From the NCBI RefSeq assembly GCF_030817495.1, contig NZ_JAUSZK010000001.1:186001-250000 (forward strand): DNA of 64,000 nt, in the 5' to 3' direction. The DNA comes from Streptomyces sp. V3I7. Its GTDB lineage: Bacteria > Actinomycetota > Actinomycetes > Streptomycetales > Streptomycetaceae. Under the pieces are notes generated by a model that had not been told where the DNA came from, ran no database searches, and saw only the letters and a list, made by a program, of their open reading frames with translations. Positions 15,275-23,733 of this stretch are shown here, in pieces. Each line of letters starts with the position of its first letter. Position 1 is the stretch's first letter. Both the position numbers and the translations under genes were made by a program.

Positions 15275-16195
15275 ATGTCAGTCGAGTCCCATCGCGTCTC
15301 CCGCCTCGAACCTTACCTGGACCGTCCCGAGCCCGCGCCGACTTTGCTGAAGATGCTGGTCGGCGTGCAGCTCGCGGGCTTGCGCGAGGACGCCGGACTC
15401 GCGCAGGACCAGGCGGCGAAGGCGCTCGGCTTCAGCGCGGCGAAGCTCTCGCGGATCGAGTCCGGCAAGGGCCGCCGGCCCCCGGCCGAGAGCGACGTCC
15501 GTGCGCTGCTGGAGCTGTACGGCACGCAGGCGTACGAGTCCTCGGTCCTGCTCAAGCTCCTGAAGCGAGCCGGTGAGCCCGGCTGGTGGCAGCGCTACGA
15601 CAAGCGGCTGATGCCCGAGTGGTTCGACCGGCTCGTGGGACTCCAGGAGGCGGCCGCCTCGATCCGTACGTTCGAGATCCAGTACGTACCGGGCCTGCTC
15701 CAGACCCCCGACTACACCCGCGCCGTGGTGAAGCGGGGCCTGCCGATCGCGCCCGAGAGCGAGGTGCGCCGACGCGTCGAACTGCGCAACCGGCGGGCCG
15801 ATCTGCTGAAGCGTCCGGACGCACCCCAGCTGTGGGCGATCATCGACGAATCGGTCCTGCTGCGGGTCCTCGGCGGACCCGACGTGATGCGCGCGCAGCT
15901 CGAGTACCTGCTGGAGATGGCGGGGAAGTCCCACGTCACGCTCCAGATCGTCCCGCTGGACGTGACCAACGCGTCGGCTCCCGCGATCCCCATCACGTAT
16001 CTGCGTTTCGGCGGGCTGGATCTGCCGGACGTGGTCTATCTGGAGCACATCCGCAGCGCCAACTTCCTCGAGGACCAGGACGAGACCGAGGAGTACCGCC
16101 TGGCCCTCGACCGACTGGCCGACGAGGCCCTGCAGCCCCGCCAGTCGGTGGAACTGCTGCGCCGCATCATGGAGGAGCGCTACCCGGCTGCCTGA
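15275..16195 (+). CDS. XRE-family regulator with DUF5753 domain
   Basis: A 306-residue regulator. The N-terminal helix-turn-helix is at about residues 28-75 (LAGLREDAGLAQDQAAKALGF, then SAAKLSRIESG). The DUF5753 domain fills the rest, with IQYVPGLLQTPDYTRAV, LWAIIDESVLLR, VTLQIVPLD and VVYLEHIRSANFLED. This is the WhiJ-like type found in many copies in Streptomyces, commonly paired with DUF397 proteins that antagonise or assist DNA binding. The upstream DUF397 gene is the likely partner. The ATG follows a GGGAG-type binding site. Target genes are unknown. Confidence 0.92.
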   Translation: MSVESHRVSRLEPYLDRPEPAPTLLKMLVGVQLAGLREDAGLAQDQAAKALGFSAAKLSRIESGKGRRPPAESDVRALLELYGTQAYESSVLLKLLKRAGEPGWWQRYDKRLMPEWFDRLVGLQEAAASIRTFEIQYVPGLLQTPDYTRAVVKRGLPIAPESEVRRRVELRNRRADLLKRPDAPQLWAIIDESVLLRVLGGPDVMRAQLEYLLEMAGKSHVTLQIVPLDVTNASAPAIPITYLRFGGLDLPDVVYLEHIRSANFLEDQDETEEYRLALDRLADEALQPRQSVELLRRIMEERYPAA

Positions 16196-16292
16196 GGCAG
16201 GGGATGCGCTGCGTCTCTCCGGGCGTCGTGTCACACGGCGGGCGGGCGTCGGCCGGTTTTCGGGTCGGGCCTCGTCTCGTTAGCGTGGGGAT

Positions 16293-17393
16293 GTGAGAAC
16301 GGTGGGCGACCGGCGCCGGGAACCGGACGAGCGCGGCTGGCTGCGGGGCGCACCGCCGCCGCGGTGGGTGCGGGTGCTTCCCGTCGTCCTGCTGGTCGCG
16401 GTCGTCGTGGCCGAGCTGGTCAGTCCCGACCGCCTCGACATCGGGTTCCTGCTGGGAGCCATCCCTCCGCTGGCCGTGCTGTCGTACGGGCCGCTCATGA
16501 CGGCGCTGCTGGGTGTGCTGGTGGTCGTCGCGCTGACCGTGCCCGCGCTGCGGCTGGACCGGCCCGGCGACACCGATCTGCTCACCGTCGCCTTCGTGGC
16601 CCTGCTGAGCGTGTTCGTGTCCTTCGTACGCAGTCACCGTGATGCCCAGCTGGACACCGAGCGGACCGTGGCGGAGGCGGTGCAGTGTGCCGTGGTGCCG
16701 CCGCTGCCGGAGCGGGTCGGGACCATCGCGTGCACGGGGCTGTACCGGGCGGCGGAGCGGGGGACGCTGGTCGGCGGGGACTTCTTCGACGTGCGCGAGG
16801 GGCGCCACGGGGTGCGGGCGGTGATGGGGGACGTCCAGGGGCACGGGCTCGGGGCCGTCGCCACGGTCGTGTCGCTGCTCGGGGCGTTCCGGGAGGCGGC
16901 GCTCGATCTGCCGGAGCTGAGCGCGGTCGCGTCCCGGATGAACCGCCGGCTGGTGGTGGACTCCGCGGGCGTGCGGCATGCCGAGCTGTTCGCCACCGCC
17001 GTGCTGCTGGAGTTCTCCCCCGACGCGCGCTCGGTGCGGATCGTGGCGTGCGGTCACGCGGGTCCGGTGCTGCTGCGCGGCGGGCAGGTGACGGAGATCG
17101 GCGTTCCGGTCGGGGTGCCGCTGGGACTCGGCCTGGGCGTGGGCGGTCCGCCGAGGGAGACCACCGTGACACTGGGGCCGGGTGACCGGCTGTTCCTGGC
17201 GTCGGACGGGGTGTGGGAGGCGCGGGACGCGTCCGGTTCCTTCTATCCGTTGCTCGCGCGGCTGACCGAGTTCGCCGAGGAGGAGCCGGCGGCGCTGAAC
17301 CAGCGGATCTGGACAGATCTCGAACAGCAGTGCGGGCCGGTCGGGGACGACGTCACCATGCTCGTCCTCACCCCCTCCCCCACGGCCGCCTGA
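16293..17393 (+). CDS. Membrane-anchored SpoIIE/PP2C serine phosphatase
   Basis: A 366-residue protein. The N-terminal third contains about four hydrophobic segments (VLPVVLLVAVVVAELV, FLLGAIPPLAVLSYG, MTALLGVLVVVALTVPAL, LLTVAFVALLSVFVSFV). A linker is followed by the phosphatase domain from about residue 138. Metal- and catalysis-related motifs are GGDFFDV (about 161), GDVQGHG (about 178), ACGHAGPVLLR, GDRLFLASDGVWEA and GDDVTMLVL. Such phosphatases typically act on anti-sigma-factor antagonists. It is the intact paralogue of the frameshifted gene at 4350. The start is the GTG at 16293. Confidence 0.9.
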   Translation: MRTVGDRRREPDERGWLRGAPPPRWVRVLPVVLLVAVVVAELVSPDRLDIGFLLGAIPPLAVLSYGPLMTALLGVLVVVALTVPALRLDRPGDTDLLTVAFVALLSVFVSFVRSHRDAQLDTERTVAEAVQCAVVPPLPERVGTIACTGLYRAAERGTLVGGDFFDVREGRHGVRAVMGDVQGHGLGAVATVVSLLGAFREAALDLPELSAVASRMNRRLVVDSAGVRHAELFATAVLLEFSPDARSVRIVACGHAGPVLLRGGQVTEIGVPVGVPLGLGLGVGGPPRETTVTLGPGDRLFLASDGVWEARDASGSFYPLLARLTEFAEEEPAALNQRIWTDLEQQCGPVGDDVTMLVLTPSPTAA

Positions 17394-17604
17394 GCGGCCC
17401 CGTCACGCTCGCTCGTCCGCTCGCCCTCCGAACTCCCGCTCGACATCCGAGCGTTGAGAAGCAATCGCCACGCCGCGCCACCTCTTCCGCAGCATAGAAA
17501 TATCTACGAGGATGCATATGCCGGGTTAGCGTGCACGCGCACCGAGCTCCCGGCGACGGAGCTCGCGCGCGCCGCGCGAGGCGGCGGATCACCCGGAGCA
17601 GCAC

Positions 17605-18081
17605 ATGGCGGACACGATGTGGATGCGGAGCGTCGAGTGGCTCGCGGCGGCCGCGTCGGACCCCCGGGCCTGCAAGTGGGAGTGGGACCACGGCATCGGT
17701 GTCTCCCTGCTGGAGGCGGGCCGCTACTGGGACGTGCTCAGCGTCCCCGACGAGCTGGGGCTGCTCACCCTCGACCTGCTGTGGCGGCCCTCGCTGCCCG
17801 CGCCGGGACCGACGCTCGTCGACGTCGGCGCCCGTCGCGTCGGCTTCTTCCTGCCGCCCGACCCGGGCAGCCGCTGGATCGGGGCGGGGGTGCGGCACAC
17901 GAGCCGGGGCGCCTGGGTCGCCGTACCGCCGCCGTACCGGTCGGCCGGTCTGCTGGAGTGGCTGGTCCCGCCGGACGGATCGGGCCGGCTGCACCCGCCG
18001 ACCACGCTGGAGCTCGCCCTGCGTCAGGCGAACGGCACGCTGGCGGTGCTCACGCCGCAGGCCAACTCACGTCTCCAGTAA
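17605..18081 (+). CDS. Conserved hypothetical protein upstream of the conservon
   Basis: A 158-residue soluble protein. Segments such as GIGVSLLEAGRYWDVLSVPDELG, LVDVGARRVGFFLPP and GAWVAVPPPYRSAGLLEWL resemble the family related to bifunctional DNA primase/polymerase N-terminal domains, with the metal-binding residues apparently lost. Function unknown. It lies 165 nt before cvnA on the same strand, so it could be co-regulated. The preceding 210 nt contain an A/T-richer patch (around 17495-17525) that may be its promoter. Confidence 0.7.
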   Translation: MADTMWMRSVEWLAAAASDPRACKWEWDHGIGVSLLEAGRYWDVLSVPDELGLLTLDLLWRPSLPAPGPTLVDVGARRVGFFLPPDPGSRWIGAGVRHTSRGAWVAVPPPYRSAGLLEWLVPPDGSGRLHPPTTLELALRQANGTLAVLTPQANSRLQ

Positions 18082-18246
18082 GGCATTTCCGACACTCGGC
18101 GCAGAAGTCGCCCGAGCTTGATCGTTTTCTGAAGAAGTTCGCGCACAACAAGTGCGGGATTGATCAACGACGGTGTGTACTGTGCACCAACACCTCGCGA
18201 GACGGTCACGGAATCCCCCTGCCTTCCCTCCCTTGGAATCCATCGA

Positions 18247-19743
18247 ATGATCGAATCACCGGACCTGGTGACCGGCGGTCTGGCCGCCGGCACGCTGTCC
18301 GCGCTGGCCCTCGGCGGCGGTCTGCTGCGGTCCCTGCGCCGGCAGGCGGCGCTGCGCGCCGAGCTGAGCACGCTACGCGCGCAACTGGACAGCACCCGGG
18401 GCGCGTTCACCGCCGAGGCGGAGCATCTGGCGGCCCAGCGTGTACCGGCCGCCGCCCGGCAGCTCGCCCATCCGCATGTGACGGTGCCCGGCCCCACGCA
18501 GGCCGAACTCGCCGGAACGCCCGCGGGCATCGCGCTGGAGCGCGTCCTGCTCGCGCTGCGCGCCGAACTCACGGCGCAGCGCACCCGGATCGACGCCGCC
18601 GCGCAGGCCGGACTGCGCGGCGCCACCCGGGAGATCCAGGCGGCCCTGTACCGGCTCCAGGACGCCCTGCGCGGTCTCCAGGAACGGTACGACGACCCGG
18701 AGTTGACGCAGACCCTGTTCGAACTCGACCACGAGAACGAGCAGTCGCTGCGCCGGGCACAGGTCGCCGCCGTGGTGTGCGGGGCCTGGGTGGGTCTCGC
18801 CCGTGAGGAGTCCCACCTGGTCGACGCGGTGACCGGCGGCCAGGCCCGGCTCGCGGGCTACCACCGGGTCAAGGTCCACAACCATCTGGAGCCGGGCACC
18901 GCCCTGGTGTCGCACGCCGTCGAGCCGGTCGCGATCATCGTCGCCGAACTCCTCGACAACGCGCTGCGCCACTCCGCGCCGGACACCGACGTCGTGGTCA
19001 ACCTGGAGCATGTCCACCACGGGGTCTGCGTCACCGTCGACGACGCGGGTCTCGGCATGAACCAGGACGAACGCGCCCGCGCCCAGCGGCTGGTGGCCGG
19101 CAGCGACCCGATCCTGCTCACCGACCTCGGCGACCCACCGCGCATGGGCCTGGCCGCGATCGGCCAGCTGACCCGGCAGTTCGACCTGGAGGCCGACCTG
19201 TCGTCCCCGTCACCGTACGGCGGCGTGCGCGCGGTGCTCCGCGTCGAGAGCCATCTGCTCAGCCGCATCGACCCGGCCGAGCGGCCGCCCGCCGCCAGCG
19301 CCCCGCGCTCGACCCGGCCGGCACCCGCCCCGGACGACGCTGCCCCGGCCCGGACGGCGAAGGCACCGGCCGCCGCCGAGGACGTACCGGCGGACCAGGA
19401 CTCGGGTCACGGCTACGGGGTCGAGCCCGAAGGCACCGCCCTCGCGTCCGGCCACCAGGGTCCGCGCGACTCCGCCGGTCTTCCGCAACGGCGGCGGCGC
19501 ACCCGCACCGAGACACCCGCCGCGGCCGCACCGGTCGCCGCGGCCCGCCGCCCGGAGGACTCCGCCGCGGCACTGGGCGCCCTCCAGCAGGGAACGACGG
19601 CGGCCCGCTCGCCGCGGCAGGCGGACGCTCCGGACACCGGTCCGGCAGTCGACGAAGCAGTCGGCGAATCAGTCGACGAATCAGTCGACAACGCTGCCAA
19701 CCAAACCGAACAGAATCATCACGAAGGGGGAGCGGCTCGATGA
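18247..19743 (+). CDS. cvnA: Conservon sensor-kinase-like protein CvnA
   Basis: A 498-residue protein with one N-terminal hydrophobic segment (VTGGLAAGTLSALALGGGLLRSL), a long coiled-coil-like helical region, and a GHKL ATPase domain. The N-box is IIVAELLDNALRHSAP, followed by VTVDDAGLGM and GLAAIGQLTRQFD. A disordered Ala/Pro-rich tail of about 170 residues follows. CvnA proteins lack the phospho-accepting His region of true histidine kinases and form a membrane complex with CvnB, C and D. The start is uncertain: I use the ATG at 18247, with an upstream start near 18160 possible. The stop overlaps cvnB by ATGA. Confidence 0.88.
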   Translation: MIESPDLVTGGLAAGTLSALALGGGLLRSLRRQAALRAELSTLRAQLDSTRGAFTAEAEHLAAQRVPAAARQLAHPHVTVPGPTQAELAGTPAGIALERVLLALRAELTAQRTRIDAAAQAGLRGATREIQAALYRLQDALRGLQERYDDPELTQTLFELDHENEQSLRRAQVAAVVCGAWVGLAREESHLVDAVTGGQARLAGYHRVKVHNHLEPGTALVSHAVEPVAIIVAELLDNALRHSAPDTDVVVNLEHVHHGVCVTVDDAGLGMNQDERARAQRLVAGSDPILLTDLGDPPRMGLAAIGQLTRQFDLEADLSSPSPYGGVRAVLRVESHLLSRIDPAERPPAASAPRSTRPAPAPDDAAPARTAKAPAAAEDVPADQDSGHGYGVEPEGTALASGHQGPRDSAGLPQRRRRTRTETPAAAAPVAAARRPEDSAAALGALQQGTTAARSPRQADAPDTGPAVDEAVGESVDESVDNAANQTEQNHHEGGAAR

Positions 19744-20165
19744 CCAGCAGTCGCGAAGCAGGCGACACGGCGTGGGTGCTCGACCCCATCCTGGAAGTCC
19801 CGCACGTCACCGCGGCCGTCCTGCTCACGAGGGACGGACTCGTGACGGGCTACACCGACGCGCTGACGCAGCCGTCCGCCGAGCGGGTGGCCGCCATCAC
19901 CAGCACCGTCCAGGGCGCCTGCCGCACCGCGGCGGCCGCGTTCGCGGACCGGGAGCGGGTCGAGATACGTCAGGTCGTCATCGAGTCCGACCACGGCTAC
20001 GTCCTCATCGTGCCGACGGACCACGGCACCTGTGTCGCCGCCTGCGGCGACCCCGAGGTACGCCTGGACCTGCTCGCGCACCGGGTCCACTCCCAGGTCG
20101 CACGGCTGGGCGAGAAGGCGATGGCGGCGGCGCCCCGAGGCGGCGACGGAGGCGCGCCGGCATGA
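19740..20165 (+). CDS. cvnB: Roadblock/LC7 protein CvnB
   Basis: A 141-residue Roadblock/LC7-domain protein, with strands and helices such as VTAAVLLTRDGLVTGYTDAL, ERVAAITSTVQGACRTAAAAF and GTCVAACGDPEVRLDLLAHRV. The family includes MglB-type regulators of small GTPases. In conservons CvnB is the presumed partner or regulator of CvnD. It overlaps cvnA and cvnC by ATGA at both ends. Confidence 0.92.
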   Translation: MTSSREAGDTAWVLDPILEVPHVTAAVLLTRDGLVTGYTDALTQPSAERVAAITSTVQGACRTAAAAFADRERVEIRQVVIESDHGYVLIVPTDHGTCVAACGDPEVRLDLLAHRVHSQVARLGEKAMAAAPRGGDGGAPA

Positions 20166-20524
20166 CCGGCCGCAGGGGCGGCCGTCCCCTGGTTCCCGCG
20201 TATCTGTCGACCGGGGGCGTCGCTCGGCCGAGCCGCCCCCACCTGGAGCGGCTGTCGGTGCTCAGCGCCCACGGCCGGCCCGCCCCCGACGGCCTGCCCG
20301 CCGCCCAACTGGCCCTGCTGGATCTGCTGGACGGCGGTGCGCTGACGGTGACCGAGGCCGCGGCCCTGCTGAAGCTGCCGGTCTCCGCCGTGCGGGTGCT
20401 GGCCGCCGGACTGCTCGATCTGGACCTGGTCCTCGCCCGCGCGCCGATCCCGCCCGCCGAACGGTTCGCCCCCGACCTGCTGAAGAGAGTGGCCGATGGC
20501 CTCCGCGCCCTCAAGCACAACTAG
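20162..20524 (+). CDS. cvnC: DUF742 protein CvnC
   Basis: A 120-residue DUF742 protein with a winged-helix-like arrangement: LVPAYLSTGG at the start, AAQLALLDLLDGGALTVTEAAALLKLPVSAVRVLAAGLLD in the middle, and LLKRVADGLRALKHN at the end. DUF742 proteins are the third conservon component. I placed the start at the ATG 20162, overlapping the cvnB stop. Its last 29 nt overlap cvnD, a common conservon arrangement. Confidence 0.9.
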   Translation: MTGRRGGRPLVPAYLSTGGVARPSRPHLERLSVLSAHGRPAPDGLPAAQLALLDLLDGGALTVTEAAALLKLPVSAVRVLAAGLLDLDLVLARAPIPPAERFAPDLLKRVADGLRALKHN

Positions 20525-21104
20525 CGGCATCCACCTGCCCGACACCGCCCGCGACCTGGTGAAGATCCTCGTCACGGGACCCTTCGGAGTGGGCAAGACG
20601 ACCCTGATCGACTCGGTCTCCGAGATCCGCCCCCTGCACACCGAGGAACAGCTCACCCAGGCCTCCGCGCAGGTCGACGACCTCGACGGGATCCGCGAGA
20701 AGGCGACGACCACCGTCGCCATCGACTTCGGCCGGATCAGCCTGCCGGGCGACGTGGTGCTGTACCTGTTCGGCACGCCCGGCCAGGAGCGGTTCCGGTC
20801 TCTGTGGGAGGACATCGCCTACGGGGCGCTCGGCGCGCTCGTGCTGGTCGACAGCCGCCGGATCGACGCCTCCTTCGACGTCCTCGGCCTGGTCGAGGAG
20901 AGCGGGCTGCCGTACGCCGTCGCCTTCAACGCGTTTCCGGACGCGCCGCGCCACTACACCGAGGAGCAACTGCGCTCGGCGCTCGACCTGGAGCCGCACA
21001 CCCCGATGGTGACGTGCGACGCCCGGGACACCGGCTCCTCCATCGACGCCCTGCTCGCCCTGGTCCAGCACCTCATCGACCGTCACGCCCCGGAGAGCCG
21101 GTGA
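20496..21104 (+). CDS. cvnD: Conservon small GTPase CvnD
   Basis: A 202-residue Ras/MglA-like GTPase. The P-loop is GPFGVGKTT (residues 28-36), the G2 threonine is in EKATTTVAIDFGRI, and the G3 motif appears as LFGTPGQERF. The G4 motif, usually NKxD, reads NAFPDAP, as in other CvnD proteins. It should be the switch of the conservon complex, with CvnA or CvnB acting as exchange or activating factors. The stop overlaps the following P450 by GTGA. Confidence 0.93.
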   Translation: MASAPSSTTSGIHLPDTARDLVKILVTGPFGVGKTTLIDSVSEIRPLHTEEQLTQASAQVDDLDGIREKATTTVAIDFGRISLPGDVVLYLFGTPGQERFRSLWEDIAYGALGALVLVDSRRIDASFDVLGLVEESGLPYAVAFNAFPDAPRHYTEEQLRSALDLEPHTPMVTCDARDTGSSIDALLALVQHLIDRHAPESR

Positions 21105-22345
21105 CCACCTATCCCCCTGCCCAGCACGCCTTCTCCCGCTCGGCGCCGGTGCGCCTGTGGGAGGACGGGTTCGCGCTGGACCCGTACCGCTACTACTCCG
21201 CCCTGCGCGACCAGGGCGCGGTCGGCTGGGCCGAACTCGCCCCGGGCGTACCGGCGTACGTCGTCACGGACCGGCGCGCGGCGCTGGACCTGCTGAACGA
21301 CACGGAGACGTTCTCGCACGACCCTCGCCCGTGGGAGGCGACGGTCGCCGACGACTGCTCGCTGCTCGGCATGATGCGCTGGCGGCCCAACGCGCTGTTC
21401 GCCGACGGCAAGGCCCACGCCCGCTACCGCACCACGCTCATCGACGTGTTCGACCAGATCGAACCGCACGACCTGCGGGCCCGGGTGCACCGGGCGGTAC
21501 GGGTGCTCGTGGACCGCGTCGGGCCGAACGGCGAGGCCGACCTGGTCACCGAGTTCGCCCGGCCGCTGATGGCGCTGGTGTTCAACGACCTGTTCGGACT
21601 GCCGGACGAGGCGGGCGACCGGCTCAACGAGGGCCTCGCCAAGATGATGGAGGGCGGCGCCCAAGCGGCCGAGGGCGAGGCGGAGTTCGGCGGCTACGTG
21701 CTGGCGCTGATCGCGGCCAAGGCCGAGCGGCGCGGCGAGGACCTGCCGAGCCGGCTGCTCGACCATCCCGCCGGGCTGAGTGCCGAGGAGGTCACCTGGC
21801 AGGTGTTCCTGACCCTCGGCGCGGGCCACGAGCCGACCGCGAACCTGGTGTCCAACGCCCTCTCCCGCATCCTCGGCAACCCGGCCTACTACTCGACGCT
21901 CACCAGCGGCGCCCGCCCGGTGATGGACGCCGTGGTGGAGGTCCTGCACCACGAGACGCCGCTGGCCAACTACGGGATCCACTACGCCCGTCGGCCCGTC
22001 TCCTTCCACGGGGCGTGGATCCGGGCCGCCGTGCCGGTCGTCATCTCCTACGGCGCGCTGGCCCACTTCGCGGAGCAGGAGGCTGAGGGCCGCCGCAGTG
22101 CGCGGGACGCCTCGCACCTGTCCTGGTCGTCGGGCCCGCACGGCTGTCCCGTCAAGCAGCACGCGCTGCTCATCGCCACGGAGGCCATCGAGCGCCTCAC
22201 CCAGTGGCTGCCCGACCTCCAGCCCGTCCTCCCGCGCGAGCGCCTCAGCTGGCGGCCCGGCCCCTTCCACCGCTCGCTGACATCCCTGCCCGTCCGGTTC
22301 AGCCCCCGATGCCCCCGCCGCTCAGGAGAGTTGCCATGCCCGTGA
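21101..22345 (+). CDS. CYP157-like cytochrome P450 without an ExxR motif
   Basis: A 414-residue P450 encoded directly after cvnD. The I-helix reads [14 protein letters not shown] (about 238-251). In the K-helix the invariant E-x-x-R is replaced by E-V-L-H ([15 protein letters not shown], about 279). The heme loop [13 protein letters not shown] keeps the cysteine (about 348) but not the usual phenylalanine. CYP157 enzymes of Streptomyces conservons are known to lack ExxR and to be paired with CYP154 genes, which matches this locus. The start is the GTG overlapping the cvnD stop. Substrate unknown; catalytic activity is uncertain. Confidence 0.88.
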   Translation: MTTYPPAQHAFSRSAPVRLWEDGFALDPYRYYSALRDQGAVGWAELAPGVPAYVVTDRRAALDLLNDTETFSHDPRPWEATVADDCSLLGMMRWRPNALFADGKAHARYRTTLIDVFDQIEPHDLRARVHRAVRVLVDRVGPNGEADLVTEFARPLMALVFNDLFGLPDEAGDRLNEGLAKMMEGGAQAAEGEAEFGGYVLALIAAKAERRGEDLPSRLLDHPAGLSAEEVTWQVFLTLGAGHEPTANLVSNALSRILGNPAYYSTLTSGARPVMDAVVEVLHHETPLANYGIHYARRPVSFHGAWIRAAVPVVISYGALAHFAEQEAEGRRSARDASHLSWSSGPHGCPVKQHALLIATEAIERLTQWLPDLQPVLPRERLSWRPGPFHRSLTSLPVRFSPRCPRRSGELPCP

Positions 22346-23577
22346 CCGAAGACCTCGACCGGTACCCCATCGACCCGTTCGGCTCCGACATCCCCGCGGA
22401 GAGCGCCGAGCTGCGGGCCCTCGGCCCGATCGTCCCCGTCGAACTGCCCGGCGGCATCCCCGCCTGGGCGCCCACGAGTTACGACGTCCTCAAGGAACTG
22501 ATCCTCGACCCGCGGGTCAGCAAGGACCCCCGGCTGCACTGGCGGCTGTGGCCCGAGGTGGGCCAACACCCCTCGTGGGGCTGGATCCTGGGCTGGGTGG
22601 GTGTGGTCAACATGCTCTCCACCTACGGCCCGGACCACGCGCGGCTGCGCAAGCTGGTGGCGCCGAGCTTCACGCACAAGCGCACCGAGGCGATGCGCCC
22701 GCGCGTCGAGGCCATCACGGCGGAGCTGCTCGACGCGCTGGAGAAGGCTGGTGCCGACGGCCAGGTGGTGGATGTCAAGGAGTACTTCGCGCACCCGCTG
22801 CCGATGCGGATCATCTGCGAACTGTTCGGTGTCCCGGACGAGTTGCGCGAGGACGTCGCCCAGCTCATCGCGGCCATCATGGACACCTCCGACCCGACGC
22901 CCGAGCACGCCGCGTTCGTGCAGGAGCGCATCGGGACGGTGCTCGGCAGCCTCATCGCGCACAAGGCGGAGCACCCGGGCGACGACATGACCACGGAGCT
23001 GATCCGGGTCCGCGACGAGGACGGCGACCGGCTCAGCGACGAGGAGCTGCTGTACACGCTGCTGCTGGTGATCGGCGCCGGGTTCGAGACCACGGTCAAC
23101 CTGATCGGCAACGCGGTCGTCGCCCTGCTGCGCGACCCCGCCCAACTGGCCGCTGTGCGCTCCGGTGAGATCTCCTGGGACGCGGTGGTCGACGAGACAC
23201 TGCGGGTGCACCCGTCGATCGCCTCGCTGCCGCTGCGCTTCGCGGTCAGCGACCTCAAGGTCGGCGACGTCACCGTCCCGGCCGGGGACGCCATCATCAC
23301 GACGTACGCCGCGGCGGGGCTCGACCCGTCGCACTACGGGGAGAACGCGCAACGCTTCGACGCCGCCCGCGGCGTGGACGACCACATGGCGTTCGGTATC
23401 GGCGTGCACCGCTGCATCGGTGCCCCGCTCGCCCGGCTGGAGGCCCTGACCGCGCTGCCCGCCCTGTTCGACCGTTTCCCCGGCCTGACGGCCGCCTTCG
23501 AGGGCGACGAGCTGCGCCAGGTCCCGTCGTTCATCGCCTTCGGCTGGCGGCAAGTGCCGGTCCGGCTCCGCGCATAG
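22336..23577 (+). CDS. CYP154-like cytochrome P450
   Basis: A 413-residue P450 with all hallmarks: I-helix [13 protein letters not shown] (about 246), K-helix [18 protein letters not shown] and heme loop [18 protein letters not shown] with Cys near 359. It overlaps the end of the CYP157-like gene by 10 nt and has AGGAGAG before the ATG, so it is the last gene of the conservon operon. CYP157-CYP154 pairs occur in several conservons; CYP154 members oxidise various aromatic and steroid-like compounds in vitro, but the physiological substrate is not established. Confidence 0.92.
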   Translation: MPVTEDLDRYPIDPFGSDIPAESAELRALGPIVPVELPGGIPAWAPTSYDVLKELILDPRVSKDPRLHWRLWPEVGQHPSWGWILGWVGVVNMLSTYGPDHARLRKLVAPSFTHKRTEAMRPRVEAITAELLDALEKAGADGQVVDVKEYFAHPLPMRIICELFGVPDELREDVAQLIAAIMDTSDPTPEHAAFVQERIGTVLGSLIAHKAEHPGDDMTTELIRVRDEDGDRLSDEELLYTLLLVIGAGFETTVNLIGNAVVALLRDPAQLAAVRSGEISWDAVVDETLRVHPSIASLPLRFAVSDLKVGDVTVPAGDAIITTYAAAGLDPSHYGENAQRFDAARGVDDHMAFGIGVHRCIGAPLARLEALTALPALFDRFPGLTAAFEGDELRQVPSFIAFGWRQVPVRLRA

Positions 23578-23585
23578 GAAGTCCG

Positions 23586-23632
23586 GCGCGGGAGCGCGAC
23601 CGGTCCCCCGTTCCGGTCGTGCCCCCGCGGAC
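23586..23632. terminator. Imperfect hairpin between the conservon and the PucR gene
   Basis: An inverted repeat with arms at about 23586-23603 and 23613-23630 (CGCGGGAGCGCGACCGG against CCGGTCGTGCCCCCGCG, few mismatches). It lies 10 nt after the conservon stop and in front of the convergent PucR gene. Confidence 0.65.
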
Positions 23633-23733
23633 TGCTGAACTTACGTGCGAGCTGTGACGTTCGGTAGCGCGTCGGTGCCCGCTCCGGCACGCCGGGCACT
23701 CACCCGTGCACAGGTGCGTCCGATTGGCCCGCT

